Shown here one piece after another: positions 34,229 to 43,390 of a stretch of DNA of 64,000 nucleotides. Source of the DNA: Microbacterium rhizosphaerae. GTDB lineage: Bacteria; Actinomycetota; Actinomycetes; Actinomycetales; Microbacteriaceae. The number at the start of each line of letters is the position of its first letter. Within the stretch, counting starts at the first letter, position 1. The notes under the pieces were generated by a model. It was given only the letters and a program-made list of their open reading frames with translations. It made no database searches and had not been told where the DNA came from. The position numbers and the translations under genes were made by a program. The stretch covers positions 2,666,001-2,730,000 of the forward strand of contig NZ_CP139368.1 of NCBI RefSeq assembly GCF_034120055.1, in the 5' to 3' direction.

Positions 34229-35458
34229 TCAGTCCTCGACCACGGTCGGGCGGAACCCGGCCTCCTCGAGCGTCTGGATGACGAGGCCGCGATGCTCGGC
34301 ACCGCGCGTCTCGACGCTCAGCTGCAGGGTCACCTCGCTGATCTGCATCCCCTGACCGTGCCGGGTGTGCAGCACCTCGGTGACGTTGGCTCCGGCCATC
34401 GCGAGAAGCTCGGATACGCGCGCCAGCTGCCCCGGGCGGTCGGGCAGCGGGATGCGCAGCGTCATGTAGCGGCCCGATGCGGCGAGGCCGTGGGCGACGA
34501 CGCGCTGCAGCAGGAGCGGATCGATGTTGCCGCCGGACAACACGAGAGCCGTCGGGCCGTTCGGCTGCACCACGCCCTCGAGCAGAGCCGCGACACCCAC
34601 GGCACCCGCCGGCTCCACTACCTGCTTCGCGCGCTCGAGCAGCACGAGGAGTGCGCGCGCGATATCGTCCTCCGTGACGGTCACGACGTCGTCGACGAGC
34701 TCCTTGATGATCTCGAACGGGAGGTCTCCCGGACGGGCGACCGCGATGCCGTCGGCGATCGTGGGCGTCGTCCGGACCTCGATGGGATGACCGGCGCGCA
34801 GCGACGCTGGGTACGGCGAGGCGTTCTCGGCCTGGACGCCGACGATCCGGATGCGTCGGCCCTCCGCCGCGGCACGCGCCTTCACGGCCGCCGCGACCCC
34901 GGCGATGAGCCCGCCCCCGCCGATGCCGATGACCAGCGTCTCGAGGTCCGGGATCTGGTCGTAGAGTTCGAGGCCGAGCGTGCCCTGCCCCACGATGACA
35001 TCGCGGTGATCGTAGGGATGGATCAGAACCGCGCCGGTGCGCTCGGCGAACTCCGCGGCCATGCGCAGCGGCGTCTCGACCGTCGCGCCGTCGAGGACGA
35101 CGTCGGCTCCGTATCCACGGGTCGCGAGGAGCTTCGGCACCGGCACGCCCAGCGGCATGAAGATGGTGGCGGGGATGCCGAGCTGCTGCGCCGCGAGCGC
35201 CACGCCCTGCGCGTGATTGCCGGCGGACGCCGCGACGACGCCGCGGGCACGCTCCTGCTCCGTCAGCCGTGAGAGGCGGTAGGTGGCGCCGCGGATCTTG
35301 AACGACCCCGTGCGCTGCAGGTTCTCGAGCTTGAGATGGATCGGCGCGCCCACCACGTCACTGAGGTGCTGGGACTCCAGGACCGGCGTCGTCGCGATCT
35401 GCCCGCGGAGGGTGGCCGCGGCATCCTCGAAGTCGGCCAGAGTCGGCATGCTGCTCAC
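34229..35458 (-). CDS. ilvA: Threonine ammonia-lyase (biosynthetic/ACT form)
   Basis: A PLP enzyme that converts threonine to 2-oxobutanoate, the first step towards isoleucine. The 409-residue protein has the cofactor Lys54 in GSFKIRGAT, the phosphate-binding IGIGGGGLIAG loop and SAGNHAQGVA. A single C-terminal ACT domain (about 330-409) carries RPGQLARVSELLA. Length and one ACT domain resemble the IlvA/TdcB forms of actinobacteria. The GTG at 35458 overlaps the preceding stop (GTGA) and follows GAGAAG at a good distance; ATG 35449 is the alternative. Confidence 0.93.
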   Translation of the reverse strand: MSSMPTLADFEDAAATLRGQIATTPVLESQHLSDVVGAPIHLKLENLQRTGSFKIRGATYRLSRLTEQERARGVVAASAGNHAQGVALAAQQLGIPATIFMPLGVPVPKLLATRGYGADVVLDGATVETPLRMAAEFAERTGAVLIHPYDHRDVIVGQGTLGLELYDQIPDLETLVIGIGGGGLIAGVAAAVKARAAAEGRRIRIVGVQAENASPYPASLRAGHPIEVRTTPTIADGIAVARPGDLPFEIIKELVDDVVTVTEDDIARALLVLLERAKQVVEPAGAVGVAALLEGVVQPNGPTALVLSGGNIDPLLLQRVVAHGLAASGRYMTLRIPLPDRPGQLARVSELLAMAGANVTEVLHTRHGQGMQISEVTLQLSVETRGAEHRGLVIQTLEEAGFRPTVVED

Positions 35459-36687
35459 GCGTCGTTCTTCTCTCTCTCGGCGGTCTGGTTGCTCGTGCGT
35501 CGCTTCTCGATCGGCACCGTGCTCCAGATGAGGTCGGGCGGTGCGCCGGAGGCGCTCGTCTCCCATCCGCGCTGGGCCAGGTAGACGCCGACGACGTTGA
35601 CGAACGCGGCCAGCGGCACCGCGAACAGGGCGCCGGGGATGCCGGCGATCAGCGCACCGCCTGCGACGACGAGCACGACCCCGAGCGGGTGCACCTTGAC
35701 GGCGGATCCCATGAGGAGCGGCTGCAGCACGTGGCCCTCGAGCTGCTGCACGCCGAGGATCACGACGAGCATCCACAGCGCGATCCAGGGGCCGTTGTAG
35801 ATGAGGGCGAGGATGACGGCGACCGCGCCGGTGACCACCGCGCCGACGATCGGGACGAAGGCGCCCAGGAACACGAGCACCGCGACGGGCAACGCGAGCG
35901 GCACGCCGAGCAGGAACGCGCCGAGGCCGATGCCGATCGCGTCGATCGTCGCCACGAGCAGCTGCGTGCGGGCGTAGTTGACGACGGCCACCCAACCCGC
36001 GGCTCCCGCGCCGAGGATCGCGGGGCGCGCCTGCTTCGGGAAGAGCCGGGTCGTCCAGCGCCAGATGCCGCCGCCGTCGGCGAGGATGCACAGGAGGATG
36101 AAGATCGTGAGCACCACACCGGTCGCGATGTGGCCGATCGTGCTGCCGATCGAGAGCGCACCGCTCCACAGCGCGCTCCCCTGCTGCTGGGCGAGCTTCA
36201 GCACCTGGGCGAGGAACTGGTCGATCTGCTCGGTGCTCAGCTGGAGCGGACCGGTCGTCAGGAAGTGCCGGAACTGGTCGACCGCCTCGAGTGTGCGCGA
36301 CTGCACGGACCCCCACTGCTGCGCGATCTGCCAGATCGCGAGCGCCAGGAGTCCGCCGATGATCGCGATGGTGCCGAGGACCGAGATGACGACCGCGAGC
36401 CAGCGCGGAAATCGGTGGCGCAGCATCCAGCTGAAGGCGGGCCAGAGCAGCGCCGTGATGAGGATCGCGATGAGCAGCGGGACGACCAGCAGGTTCAGCT
36501 GGATGATGAGCCAGATGCCGACCCCGATCGCAGCCGCGACCACCAGGAGCCGCCAGGCGTAGGCTGTCGCCACGCGCAGACCGCGCGGGATGGTGGGCGA
36601 GATGTCGGTGCTGACGGTGCGCATCCGCAGCGCGTCGAGGAACCGGCCGCGGGATGTGTCGTCCGGCTGGGGGGCAGGGCCGCTCAT
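35455..36687 (-). CDS. AI-2E family transporter
   Basis: A 410-residue membrane protein of the PerM/AI-2E exporter family. It has pairs of helices at about 48-95 and 107-133, a hydrophilic cytoplasmic stretch with VDQFRHFLTTGPLQLS, then a helix-rich C-terminal half including VLVFLGAFVPIVGAVVTGAVAVILAL and VILGVQQLEGHVLQP (the family signature). Members export small molecules, often unidentified, some with sodium-proton exchange. The last 4 nt overlap the ilvA start; co-transcription with ilvA hints at amino-acid-linked export, but this is inference. Confidence 0.93.
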   Translation of the reverse strand: MSGPAPQPDDTSRGRFLDALRMRTVSTDISPTIPRGLRVATAYAWRLLVVAAAIGVGIWLIIQLNLLVVPLLIAILITALLWPAFSWMLRHRFPRWLAVVISVLGTIAIIGGLLALAIWQIAQQWGSVQSRTLEAVDQFRHFLTTGPLQLSTEQIDQFLAQVLKLAQQQGSALWSGALSIGSTIGHIATGVVLTIFILLCILADGGGIWRWTTRLFPKQARPAILGAGAAGWVAVVNYARTQLLVATIDAIGIGLGAFLLGVPLALPVAVLVFLGAFVPIVGAVVTGAVAVILALIYNGPWIALWMLVVILGVQQLEGHVLQPLLMGSAVKVHPLGVVLVVAGGALIAGIPGALFAVPLAAFVNVVGVYLAQRGWETSASGAPPDLIWSTVPIEKRRTSNQTAEREKNDA

Positions 36688-36763
36688 CCAGTCAGTTTAG
36701 TGGGCGGTCGTATTCCGCTTGAGAGATGCGAACTCCCTCCCCTTCCACTGTAACGGCCGGGTG

Positions 36764-36784
36764 GGGGCTTGCCGCAAGGGCCCC
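36764..36784 (+). promoter_or_regulatory. Rifamycin-associated element (RAE)-like inverted repeat
   Basis: The sequence reads GGGGCTTGC, then C, then GCAAGGGCCCC. It matches the published actinobacterial RAE (left arm GGGGCTTGC, right arm GCAAGCCCC) apart from two extra bases in the right arm. It lies 57 nt before the helR start. TTGCCG inside it (36769-36774) and CAGAAT (36794-36799) could be the -35 and -10 elements, 19 nt apart. RAE elements sit in promoters induced by rifamycins. Confidence 0.75.
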
Positions 36785-36840
36785 TCTCCGGGGCAGAATC
36801 ATGGGTCCCCGAACCCGTGACCCACACCGGAGCCGCAGAC

Positions 36841-39018
36841 GTGAGACGACAGAGCCCGTTCGACCTTCCCGACCGGCTGCACGCCAAGGACGACCCCGCC
36901 CTCATCGGCGGGGACGAGGAGCACTTCGCCCGCATCGCGCAGACGCTGGAGGCGCAGATCGCGCAGCTGACCGCGCGGCTGGACGCGGAGCGGCTCGTGC
37001 CCGCCGGCTCGGGTCAGGCGGCGCTCGACCGGGACCTCGAAGTGCATCGCCTCTCCCGCGCGCTGCGCCTGCTCACCCGGTTCGGCCTCGACCTGTGCCT
37101 CGGGCGCATCGTCGCCGAGGGCGCGAGCGAGCCGACGTACATCGGGCGGCTGGGACTGACGGATGCGGCCGGCCGCCGCCTGCTCGTGGATTGGCGCACC
37201 CCTGCCGCCGAGCCCTTCTTCGCGGCGACGCACGGCGATCCCCGCGGCCTCGTGAGCCGGCGGCGCTACCGATGGGCGGGCGGACGCGTGGTCGACTACT
37301 GGGACGAGGTCTTCGCACCCGACCCGTGGAACTCGGACACGTGGCGCGCCGAGCGGGCCGCGCTCGACGACCAGTCGGCCTTCATCGCGAGCCTCGGCAC
37401 GAGCCGCTCGGCGCAGATGCGAGACGTGCTCGGGACGATCCAGGCGGATCAGGATGCCGTCATCCGCGCGAGGGCGCGCAGCGCCCTCGTCGTCGACGGC
37501 GGGCCGGGCACGGGCAAGACCGTCGTGGCCCTGCACCGTGCGGCGTACCTCCTGTACAGCGACCCCCGGCTCGGCGACCGCCGCCGGGGCGGCGTGCTGT
37601 TCGTCGGCCCGCATCACGCCTACGTCGCGTATGTCGCCGATGTGCTGCCGAGCCTCGGCGAGGACGGCGTGCAGACGTGCACGCTGCGCGACCTGGTGGC
37701 GGAGGGTCGGGATGCCGCTCCGGAACCCGACCGGGCAGTGGCGCGGCTCAAAGGCGGGGTCGACATGGTGCGTGCGGTGGAACGTGCCGTCGCACTGCTC
37801 GAGGACCCGCCGGGCTATGACATGATCCTCCGCAGCGAATGGGTGGACGTCGTCATCACACCGGCCGACTGGGCGGCCGCGTTCGGAGCTGTCGAGCCCG
37901 GACTCTCCCACAACGAGGCCCGGGAGCAGGTGAGCGAGACCATCCTCGACATCCTCGCGGCGCGTGCCGGGGGTGCGGATCTGTCGGCGGCCGAGCTCCG
38001 GCGGATGCTCGCGCACGAGAAGGCGATGGCCCGGGCGCTCGATCGGGCGTGGCCGCAGGTGGAGGGGGCGGACCTCGTCGCGCGTCTGTGGACCGAACCC
38101 GAGCACCTCGCCGACTGCGCCCCGTGGCTCTCGCCTGCCGAGATCGCCGCACTGCAGCGAGCGGACGGTCATGCCTGGACCGTGGCGGACCTGCCCCTGC
38201 TCGATGCGGCGCGGCACCGCCTCGGCGATCCGGATGCGGTGCGCCGCGAGCGGGAGCGCGAGTCGGCACTGGCCGCCGACCGCGCCTACATGGCCGACGT
38301 CGTCGACAGTCTCGTCGCCGCCGACGTGGACATGGACTCCCCGCTCAGCTGGATGATGATCGGGAACAACTCCGGAGACGACGTCCGCGAGAGCCTCGTC
38401 GACGAGGCCGTGGTGGCGCCGCGCGACCTCGACCTCCTCGCGGGTCCCTTCGGGCACGTCATCGTCGACGAGGCCCAGGAGCTCACGGATGCCGAGTGGC
38501 TCATGCTGCTGCGGCGGTGTCCCTCGCGCAGCCTGACCATCGTCGGCGACCGCGCGCAGGCGCGGCACGGCTTCGCGCAGTCCTGGCAGGACTCTCTCGA
38601 GCGGGTCGGCATCGGGCGAGTGGATGTCGCAACCCTTCGGGTGAACTACCGGACACCCGTGGAGGTCATGGCCGAGGCGGAGCCCGTCATCCGCTCCGTC
38701 GTCCCCGATGCCAACGTGCCGACCTCCGTCCGCTCGACCGGCCTGCCCGTCGTCCACGCCCCTCTCGCCGGTCTCGACGGGATGCTCCAAGAGTGGCTCG
38801 AGTCTCATGAGGAGGGCGTCGCCTGCGTCATCGGCGACGACTCCAGGCCCGACGGCCCTCGCGTCCGCTCGCTCTCCCCGGAGAACGCCAAGGGTCTCGA
38901 GTTCGACCTCGTCGCGCTCGTCGACAGCGGGGCGTTCCCCCCGGGGCTGGAGGGAACGGTCGACCGGTACGTCGCCATGACCCGCGCCACGCAGCAGCTC
39001 ATCGTGCTGGCGGGCTGA
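36841..39018 (+). CDS. helR: RNA polymerase-recycling motor ATPase HelR
   Basis: A 725-residue UvrD/HelD-like ATPase without helicase accessory domains. The N-terminal coiled-coil arm (about 28-90) reads EEHFARIAQTLEAQIAQLTA. Walker A is GGPGTGKT (220-227), Walker B IVDEAQEL (541-548), and motifs near the end read SPENAKGLEFDLVALVD and YVAMTRATQQL. HelR removes rifamycins from RNA polymerase and frees stalled enzyme, giving drug tolerance. The GTG at 36841 follows CGGAG and starts at the conserved FDLPDRLHAKDDPALIGGDE. The RAE-like repeat upstream fits rifamycin induction. Confidence 0.9.
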   Translation: MRRQSPFDLPDRLHAKDDPALIGGDEEHFARIAQTLEAQIAQLTARLDAERLVPAGSGQAALDRDLEVHRLSRALRLLTRFGLDLCLGRIVAEGASEPTYIGRLGLTDAAGRRLLVDWRTPAAEPFFAATHGDPRGLVSRRRYRWAGGRVVDYWDEVFAPDPWNSDTWRAERAALDDQSAFIASLGTSRSAQMRDVLGTIQADQDAVIRARARSALVVDGGPGTGKTVVALHRAAYLLYSDPRLGDRRRGGVLFVGPHHAYVAYVADVLPSLGEDGVQTCTLRDLVAEGRDAAPEPDRAVARLKGGVDMVRAVERAVALLEDPPGYDMILRSEWVDVVITPADWAAAFGAVEPGLSHNEAREQVSETILDILAARAGGADLSAAELRRMLAHEKAMARALDRAWPQVEGADLVARLWTEPEHLADCAPWLSPAEIAALQRADGHAWTVADLPLLDAARHRLGDPDAVRRERERESALAADRAYMADVVDSLVAADVDMDSPLSWMMIGNNSGDDVRESLVDEAVVAPRDLDLLAGPFGHVIVDEAQELTDAEWLMLLRRCPSRSLTIVGDRAQARHGFAQSWQDSLERVGIGRVDVATLRVNYRTPVEVMAEAEPVIRSVVPDANVPTSVRSTGLPVVHAPLAGLDGMLQEWLESHEEGVACVIGDDSRPDGPRVRSLSPENAKGLEFDLVALVDSGAFPPGLEGTVDRYVAMTRATQQLIVLAG

Positions 39019-39058
39019 TCGAGCGGAGGTGTCGGGGGTCGCGGTTAGGCTGGCGCGC

Positions 39059-40315
39059 GTGAGATCGACCCTGAGCATCGCCGAGGCCCGGCGCATCGCC
39101 CTCGCCGCGCAGGGCTTCGCACGGCCCCGCCCCGACGTCGCCGGCAGCCGCCACCTGCGCGGTGCGATCGAGCGCATGGGTGTGCTGCAGATCGATTCGG
39201 TGAACGTCTTCGCGCGCTCCCACTACATGCCGCTGTTCGCGCGCCTGGGCGCATACGACCAGGCGGCGCTCGACCGGCTGCTCTTCGCACGGCGGCCGCC
39301 GTACGTGGAGTCGTGGGCCCACGTCGCCTCGTTCATCCCGGTCCCCGACTGGGGGTTGTTCCAGTTCCGTCGTGACGACCTCCGCACGCGCTACGCCGGC
39401 GAAGGCAGCTGGTACGACGTCAACCGCGAGATCGTCGACTGGGTTCGATCCGAGCTCGCGACGCGGGGACCGCTGCGGCCGGCCCAGATCGAGCACGATG
39501 CCAAGGAGACGCGGCGGGGACCGTGGTGGGACTGGGACGTCGTCAAGAACGCCCTCGAGCACATGTTCCTCTTCGGCGACGTCGCGATCGCCGGGCGGCG
39601 GGGGTTCGAGCGCCGGTATGCGCTCGCCGAGCAGGTGATCCCCGCCACGGTGCTCGAGAAGCCCGTGCCGCGCGCCGACGCCGTGCGCGAGCTCGTCGCG
39701 CGCGCGGCACGCGCGTACGGCGTTGCCACCGCATCCGACATCGCGGACTACTACCGCGTCAAGGACCGGCCCGGCATCATGACAGCGATCCACGAGCTGG
39801 AGGATGCCGGCATCCTGCAGCCGGTGGTCGTACGGGGCTGGGAGCGGGCCGGGCGGCCCGCGCCCGTCTGGGTGCACACGGAAGCGGTGCTCCCCCGCCG
39901 GGTGGAGGCGGCGGCCATCCTCACGCCGTTCGACCCTCTGGTGTGGTTCCGCGATCGCGCCGAGCGGCTGTTCGACTTCGAATACCGCATCGAGATCTAC
40001 ACCCCCGAGCCTCAGCGGCGCTACGGCTATTACTCGCTGCCCGTGCTCGTCGGGGACGACATCGTGGGACGGGTCGACGTCAAGGCCGACCGGCAGTCGT
40101 CGCGCCTGCTCGTGCAGTCCGCCTGGTGGGAGCACGGGAGGCCGGCGGACGCCGCCGAGCGCCTGGCCGAGCAGCTGCGCCTCGCGGCCGTGTGGCAGGG
40201 CCTGGAGCGGATCTCCATCTCGAGCTGGGGCGATGCCACCGGCGATCTGGCGGCTGCGATGCCGGATGCCGAGCGTCACGAGGCGCGCGCGGGTCTCGCC
40301 GTCGTTCAGTCGTAG
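39059..40315 (+). CDS. YcaQ-like DNA glycosylase (winged-helix family)
   Basis: A 418-residue protein of the HTH_42/YcaQ family, which removes alkylated or crosslinked bases from DNA. The three tandem winged helices begin at about residues 6, 120 and 215. The catalytic Gln-x-Asp motif is present as Gln44-Ile-Asp46 in MGVLQIDSVNVFARSHYM. The region around LTPFDPLVWFRDRAERLFDFEYRIEIY (about 285-311) is the family's strongest signature. GTG start at 39059, 40 nt after helR on the same strand, so rifamycin-linked co-expression is possible. It overlaps the convergent paralog by 10 nt. Confidence 0.9.
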   Translation: MRSTLSIAEARRIALAAQGFARPRPDVAGSRHLRGAIERMGVLQIDSVNVFARSHYMPLFARLGAYDQAALDRLLFARRPPYVESWAHVASFIPVPDWGLFQFRRDDLRTRYAGEGSWYDVNREIVDWVRSELATRGPLRPAQIEHDAKETRRGPWWDWDVVKNALEHMFLFGDVAIAGRRGFERRYALAEQVIPATVLEKPVPRADAVRELVARAARAYGVATASDIADYYRVKDRPGIMTAIHELEDAGILQPVVVRGWERAGRPAPVWVHTEAVLPRRVEAAAILTPFDPLVWFRDRAERLFDFEYRIEIYTPEPQRRYGYYSLPVLVGDDIVGRVDVKADRQSSRLLVQSAWWEHGRPADAAERLAEQLRLAAVWQGLERISISSWGDATGDLAAAMPDAERHEARAGLAVVQS

Positions 40316-41394
40316 ACCGGCTCGAGTCCGAGCCAGGCGGCCAGGGCGGCGATCTCGGCATCCACGGCATCGGCGATCGGCCGCGTGAAGGGCACGTCCT
40401 CATGGACGGCATGGATGCGGAGCACCCCCGCCTTGCGATCCGCCTTGGCGTCGAGCTTGCCGACGAACCGGTCGCCGTGCAGGATCGGCAGCGCGAAATA
40501 CCCCCACCGTCGCTTCGCGGCCGGCTTGTACATCTCGAGGATGTACTCGTAGTCGAAGAGCTCCACGAGCCGGCCGCGGTCGAACACCATGCGGTCGAAG
40601 GGCGACAGCAGCGCCGTGCGCGGAGAGAAGGACTCTGCCGCGGCGAGGGCCGCGGCATCCACCCGCCACTCCCCCTGCACGCCGTCGACGACCGCGCGCT
40701 CGCCCACGCCGCCGACGTCGATCGGCTCACCCGGCTGCGCGACGCTCTTCTCCCGGGCGATGCCCAGTGCTCCGAGGCGTCGCTCCGCCCGTTCCCGGAC
40801 GGCGTCCTCGTCGGCCAGTTGTGGCGAGTCGGCGGGGTACACGCGCTCGGCGAGATCGAAGAGCCGACCCTTCGCGTCCCGGCCCCATACGGCCGCCTCA
40901 CCGCGTGCCACGAGGACCTCGATCATCTGCTGCGCGTTGCGGTTGTTCGTCCAGCCGCTCGAGCGCCACGAGACCTGCGCCGTGTCGGGCACCTGGGCGG
41001 CATGCACCGGGCCCTCCGCGCGCAGGCGCTCGAGGACGTCGGCGCGGAACCGCGTGTTGGCCTCGAACCACGCCCGTGTGCCCTCCCAGAGCGGCGCCCG
41101 ACGCATGTCGGGACGCAGCAGCGGCAGGTCGGTCATCGGGCGGTAGAAGCCGCCCCACTCGAAGACGGCGCGATCCACCTGCTCCACGCGGGCGAGATCG
41201 GCCGGCTGATACGGCCAGCCGATCCTGCTCCAGAGGATGAGATCGGCGCTCGGGGCGACCGCGGCCGTCGGATCGACGTTGACGATCGTCAGCCCGTCCA
41301 CGGCCTCCACGATGTCCGCAGGGCGCTGCGCGGTCAGCAGCTGAGCCGCGACCGCGACGCGACGCGCGGTGTCCCGGTCGAGCGTGAGAGGCAT
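40306..41394 (-). CDS. YcaQ-related winged-helix protein, shorter paralog with altered motif
   Basis: A 362-residue member of the same HTH_42 family, on the opposite strand and tail to tail with the 418-residue paralog. The signature region reads LLSPFDRMVFDRGRLVELFDYEYILEMYKPAAKRRWGYF (about 263-301). The Gln-x-Asp motif position reads Asn39-Val-Asp41 (GLTIVNVDPTAAV), so the glutamine of YcaQ is replaced while the aspartate is kept. This group may have a different lesion range, like AlkX-type variants, or act otherwise. The function is therefore tentative. Confidence 0.85.
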   Translation of the reverse strand: MPLTLDRDTARRVAVAAQLLTAQRPADIVEAVDGLTIVNVDPTAAVAPSADLILWSRIGWPYQPADLARVEQVDRAVFEWGGFYRPMTDLPLLRPDMRRAPLWEGTRAWFEANTRFRADVLERLRAEGPVHAAQVPDTAQVSWRSSGWTNNRNAQQMIEVLVARGEAAVWGRDAKGRLFDLAERVYPADSPQLADEDAVRERAERRLGALGIAREKSVAQPGEPIDVGGVGERAVVDGVQGEWRVDAAALAAAESFSPRTALLSPFDRMVFDRGRLVELFDYEYILEMYKPAAKRRWGYFALPILHGDRFVGKLDAKADRKAGVLRIHAVHEDVPFTRPIADAVDAEIAALAAWLGLEPVYD

Positions 41395-41427
41395 GGCCCC
41401 GACGCTACCGCGGGGCGAGGACAGCGC

Positions 41428-41994
41428 TCAGAACTGGACGCGCGGAGGCTCGGAGATGGCGGCTCCGTCGACGACCTCGAAGAACTCCCGCTCACTGAAG
41501 CCGATACGGCGCGCGAACATGTTGTTCGGGAACACTTTGATCTTGGTGTTCAGCTCGCGCACCCCGCCGTTGTAGAACCGGCGCGAGGCCTGGATCTTGT
41601 CCTCGGTGTCGACGATCGACTGCTGCAGCTGCAGGAAGTTCTGGCTCGCCTGCAGCTGCGGGTACGCCTCGGCCACCGCGAACAGCGACCGCAGGGCCTG
41701 CTGCATGTGGCCTTCGGCGACGCCCGCCTCGGCTGGTCCCCTCGCCGACAGCGTCTCGGCCCGCGCCTGGGTCACGTTCTCGAAGACCGCCTTCTCATGC
41801 GCGGCGTAGCCCTTCACCGACTCGATGAGGTTCGGCAGCAGGTCGGCTCTCCGCTTGAGCTGCACCGTGATGTCGCTCCATGCCTCGTCGACGCGCACGT
41901 TCAGCTGCACGAGCGAGTTGTACGTCGCCCAGAGGTAGATACCCACGATGAGCACCAGCACGACGACGATGAGGGCAGGGATGAGCCATTCCAT
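41428..41994 (-). CDS. lemA: LemA family protein
   Basis: A 188-residue LemA protein: one N-terminal membrane helix (residues 3-24) and a long four-helix bundle. The family pattern YNSLVQLNVRVDEAWSDITVQLKRRADLLPNLIESVKGYAAHE and the NNMFARRIGFSEREFFEV ending are unmistakable. Function is not established; it may act in envelope stress or lipid-related tasks. It stands 33 nt from the paralog gene downstream on the same strand, with no obvious partner (such as an M48 peptidase) nearby. Confidence 0.95.
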   Translation of the reverse strand: MEWLIPALIVVVLVLIVGIYLWATYNSLVQLNVRVDEAWSDITVQLKRRADLLPNLIESVKGYAAHEKAVFENVTQARAETLSARGPAEAGVAEGHMQQALRSLFAVAEAYPQLQASQNFLQLQQSIVDTEDKIQASRRFYNGGVRELNTKIKVFPNNMFARRIGFSEREFFEVVDGAAISEPPRVQF

Positions 41995-42076
41995 CAGGTG
42001 GAACTCCTTCGCGAGATAAACCCCATACTAACGAGGGCGCCCGACGGCAGCCCCGACCTCCGAGGACTCTCAGGCC

Positions 42077-43390
42077 TTACTCACCGAGCACGCGCTCGAG
42101 GTAGGTGTTGCTGAACATGCGCGTCGGGTCGAGCCGGTCGCGCAGCGCCAGGAAGTCGTCGAATCGCGGGTAGCGGTCGCGCAGGATGTCGGCATCCAGC
42201 GTGTGCATCTTGCCCCAATGCGGACGTCCGCCGAATGACAGCATGATCTTCTCGACCGCCTCGAAGTACTCCGTGGGGTTCTCCCGGTAGTACCGGTGCA
42301 CGGCGATGTAGCCGGACGCACGGCCGTGCGCGGTCGACATCCAGAGATCGTCGGCGGCGGCGAAGCGCACTTCCACGGGGAACGAGATCCGCCACCCCCG
42401 TTCGTCGATGAGGGCGCGCAGCGCCTCGAAGGCCGGACGGACATTCTCGGCCGGCAGCGCATACTCCATCTCGCGGAACCGCACGTCGCGGTTCTGCGTG
42501 AGAACCCGGTTCGACAGGTCGGTGTACTCGCGATTGCCGGTCAGTTTGACCGCGAGACGCGAGAACGGGGGCACGACGGACGGGACGAGGGTGCCGGCCG
42601 CGCAGACCATCCGGTAGAGGCCGTTCGACAGCAATTCCTCGTCGATCCACTTTCCGACGCGCGGCAGCGGCTGACGGGGCGCGCTCTCGGGAAGGCGCGT
42701 GTGGGTCTTCGTCAGCGCCACGTCCGTGTGCGGGAACCAGTAGAACTCGAAGTGATCGGCCGCCGCGACCCGCGTGTCGAGAGTCTCGAGCACCTCGTCG
42801 AGGGGCTCCGGGTGGTCCACCGCCTGCAGGACGAAGGCGGGGACGCACTGGAGCGTGACGTCGACGAGGATGCCGAGAGCGCCGAGGCCGACGGCGACCG
42901 CGGGCAGCAGCCCGGGGTTCTCTTCGTCGTTGACGGTGAGCAGCGTGCCGTCGCCCGTGACGAGCGTGACCCCGACGACCTGGGTGGCGATGCCGCCGAA
43001 GCGCGCACCGGTGCCGTGGGTTCCGGTCGAGATCGCACCCGAGATCGACTGGCGGTCGATGTCGCCGAGGTTCTGCATGGCGAGCCCGTAGGGGGCGAGG
43101 AGCTTCGGCACCTGGTGCAGGCGAGTGCCCGCGAGCAGCGTCACGCGCGACCGCTCGCGGTCGACGGCCACGATGCCGGTGAGGTCGACGAGGTCGAGGA
43201 GCACGCCCGGCGCGACGGCGATGCCGGTGAAGCTATGACCGGCACCGATGGCCTTGACCTGCATCCCGCGCTTGGCGGCGGCCTGGACGGCTCGCTGGAC
43301 CGCACCGGCGCTGCTGGGCAGCTCGACGAGCTGCGGGCGGACACGTGCCGAGCGACCCCAGTTGCGCCATTCTCCGGCCGGTCGTGTCAC
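42077..43390 (-). CDS. D-arabinono-1,4-lactone oxidase family FAD enzyme
   Basis: A 437-residue flavoprotein of the sugar-lactone oxidase family. The N-terminal PCMH FAD domain includes VKAIGAGHSFTGIAVAPGVLLDL (GHS is the flavin contact) and AISTGTHGTGARFGGI. The C-terminal ALO domain ends with the HWGKMHTLDADILRDRYPRFDDFLALRDRLDPTRMFSNTYLERVLG pattern. In this group the HWGK motif takes part in substrate binding. Natural substrates in actinobacteria include alditols and sugar lactones. The GTG at 43390 overlaps the stop of the upstream PLP enzyme gene by 4 nt. Confidence 0.9.
   Translation of the reverse strand: MTRPAGEWRNWGRSARVRPQLVELPSSAGAVQRAVQAAAKRGMQVKAIGAGHSFTGIAVAPGVLLDLVDLTGIVAVDRERSRVTLLAGTRLHQVPKLLAPYGLAMQNLGDIDRQSISGAISTGTHGTGARFGGIATQVVGVTLVTGDGTLLTVNDEENPGLLPAVAVGLGALGILVDVTLQCVPAFVLQAVDHPEPLDEVLETLDTRVAAADHFEFYWFPHTDVALTKTHTRLPESAPRQPLPRVGKWIDEELLSNGLYRMVCAAGTLVPSVVPPFSRLAVKLTGNREYTDLSNRVLTQNRDVRFREMEYALPAENVRPAFEALRALIDERGWRISFPVEVRFAAADDLWMSTAHGRASGYIAVHRYYRENPTEYFEAVEKIMLSFGGRPHWGKMHTLDADILRDRYPRFDDFLALRDRLDPTRMFSNTYLERVLGE

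Noticed and set aside
36769..36840. Upstream TTG start extending helR by 24 residues
   Set aside because: It would put the start codon inside the RAE-like promoter repeat, and the conserved protein begins after the GTG at 36841.
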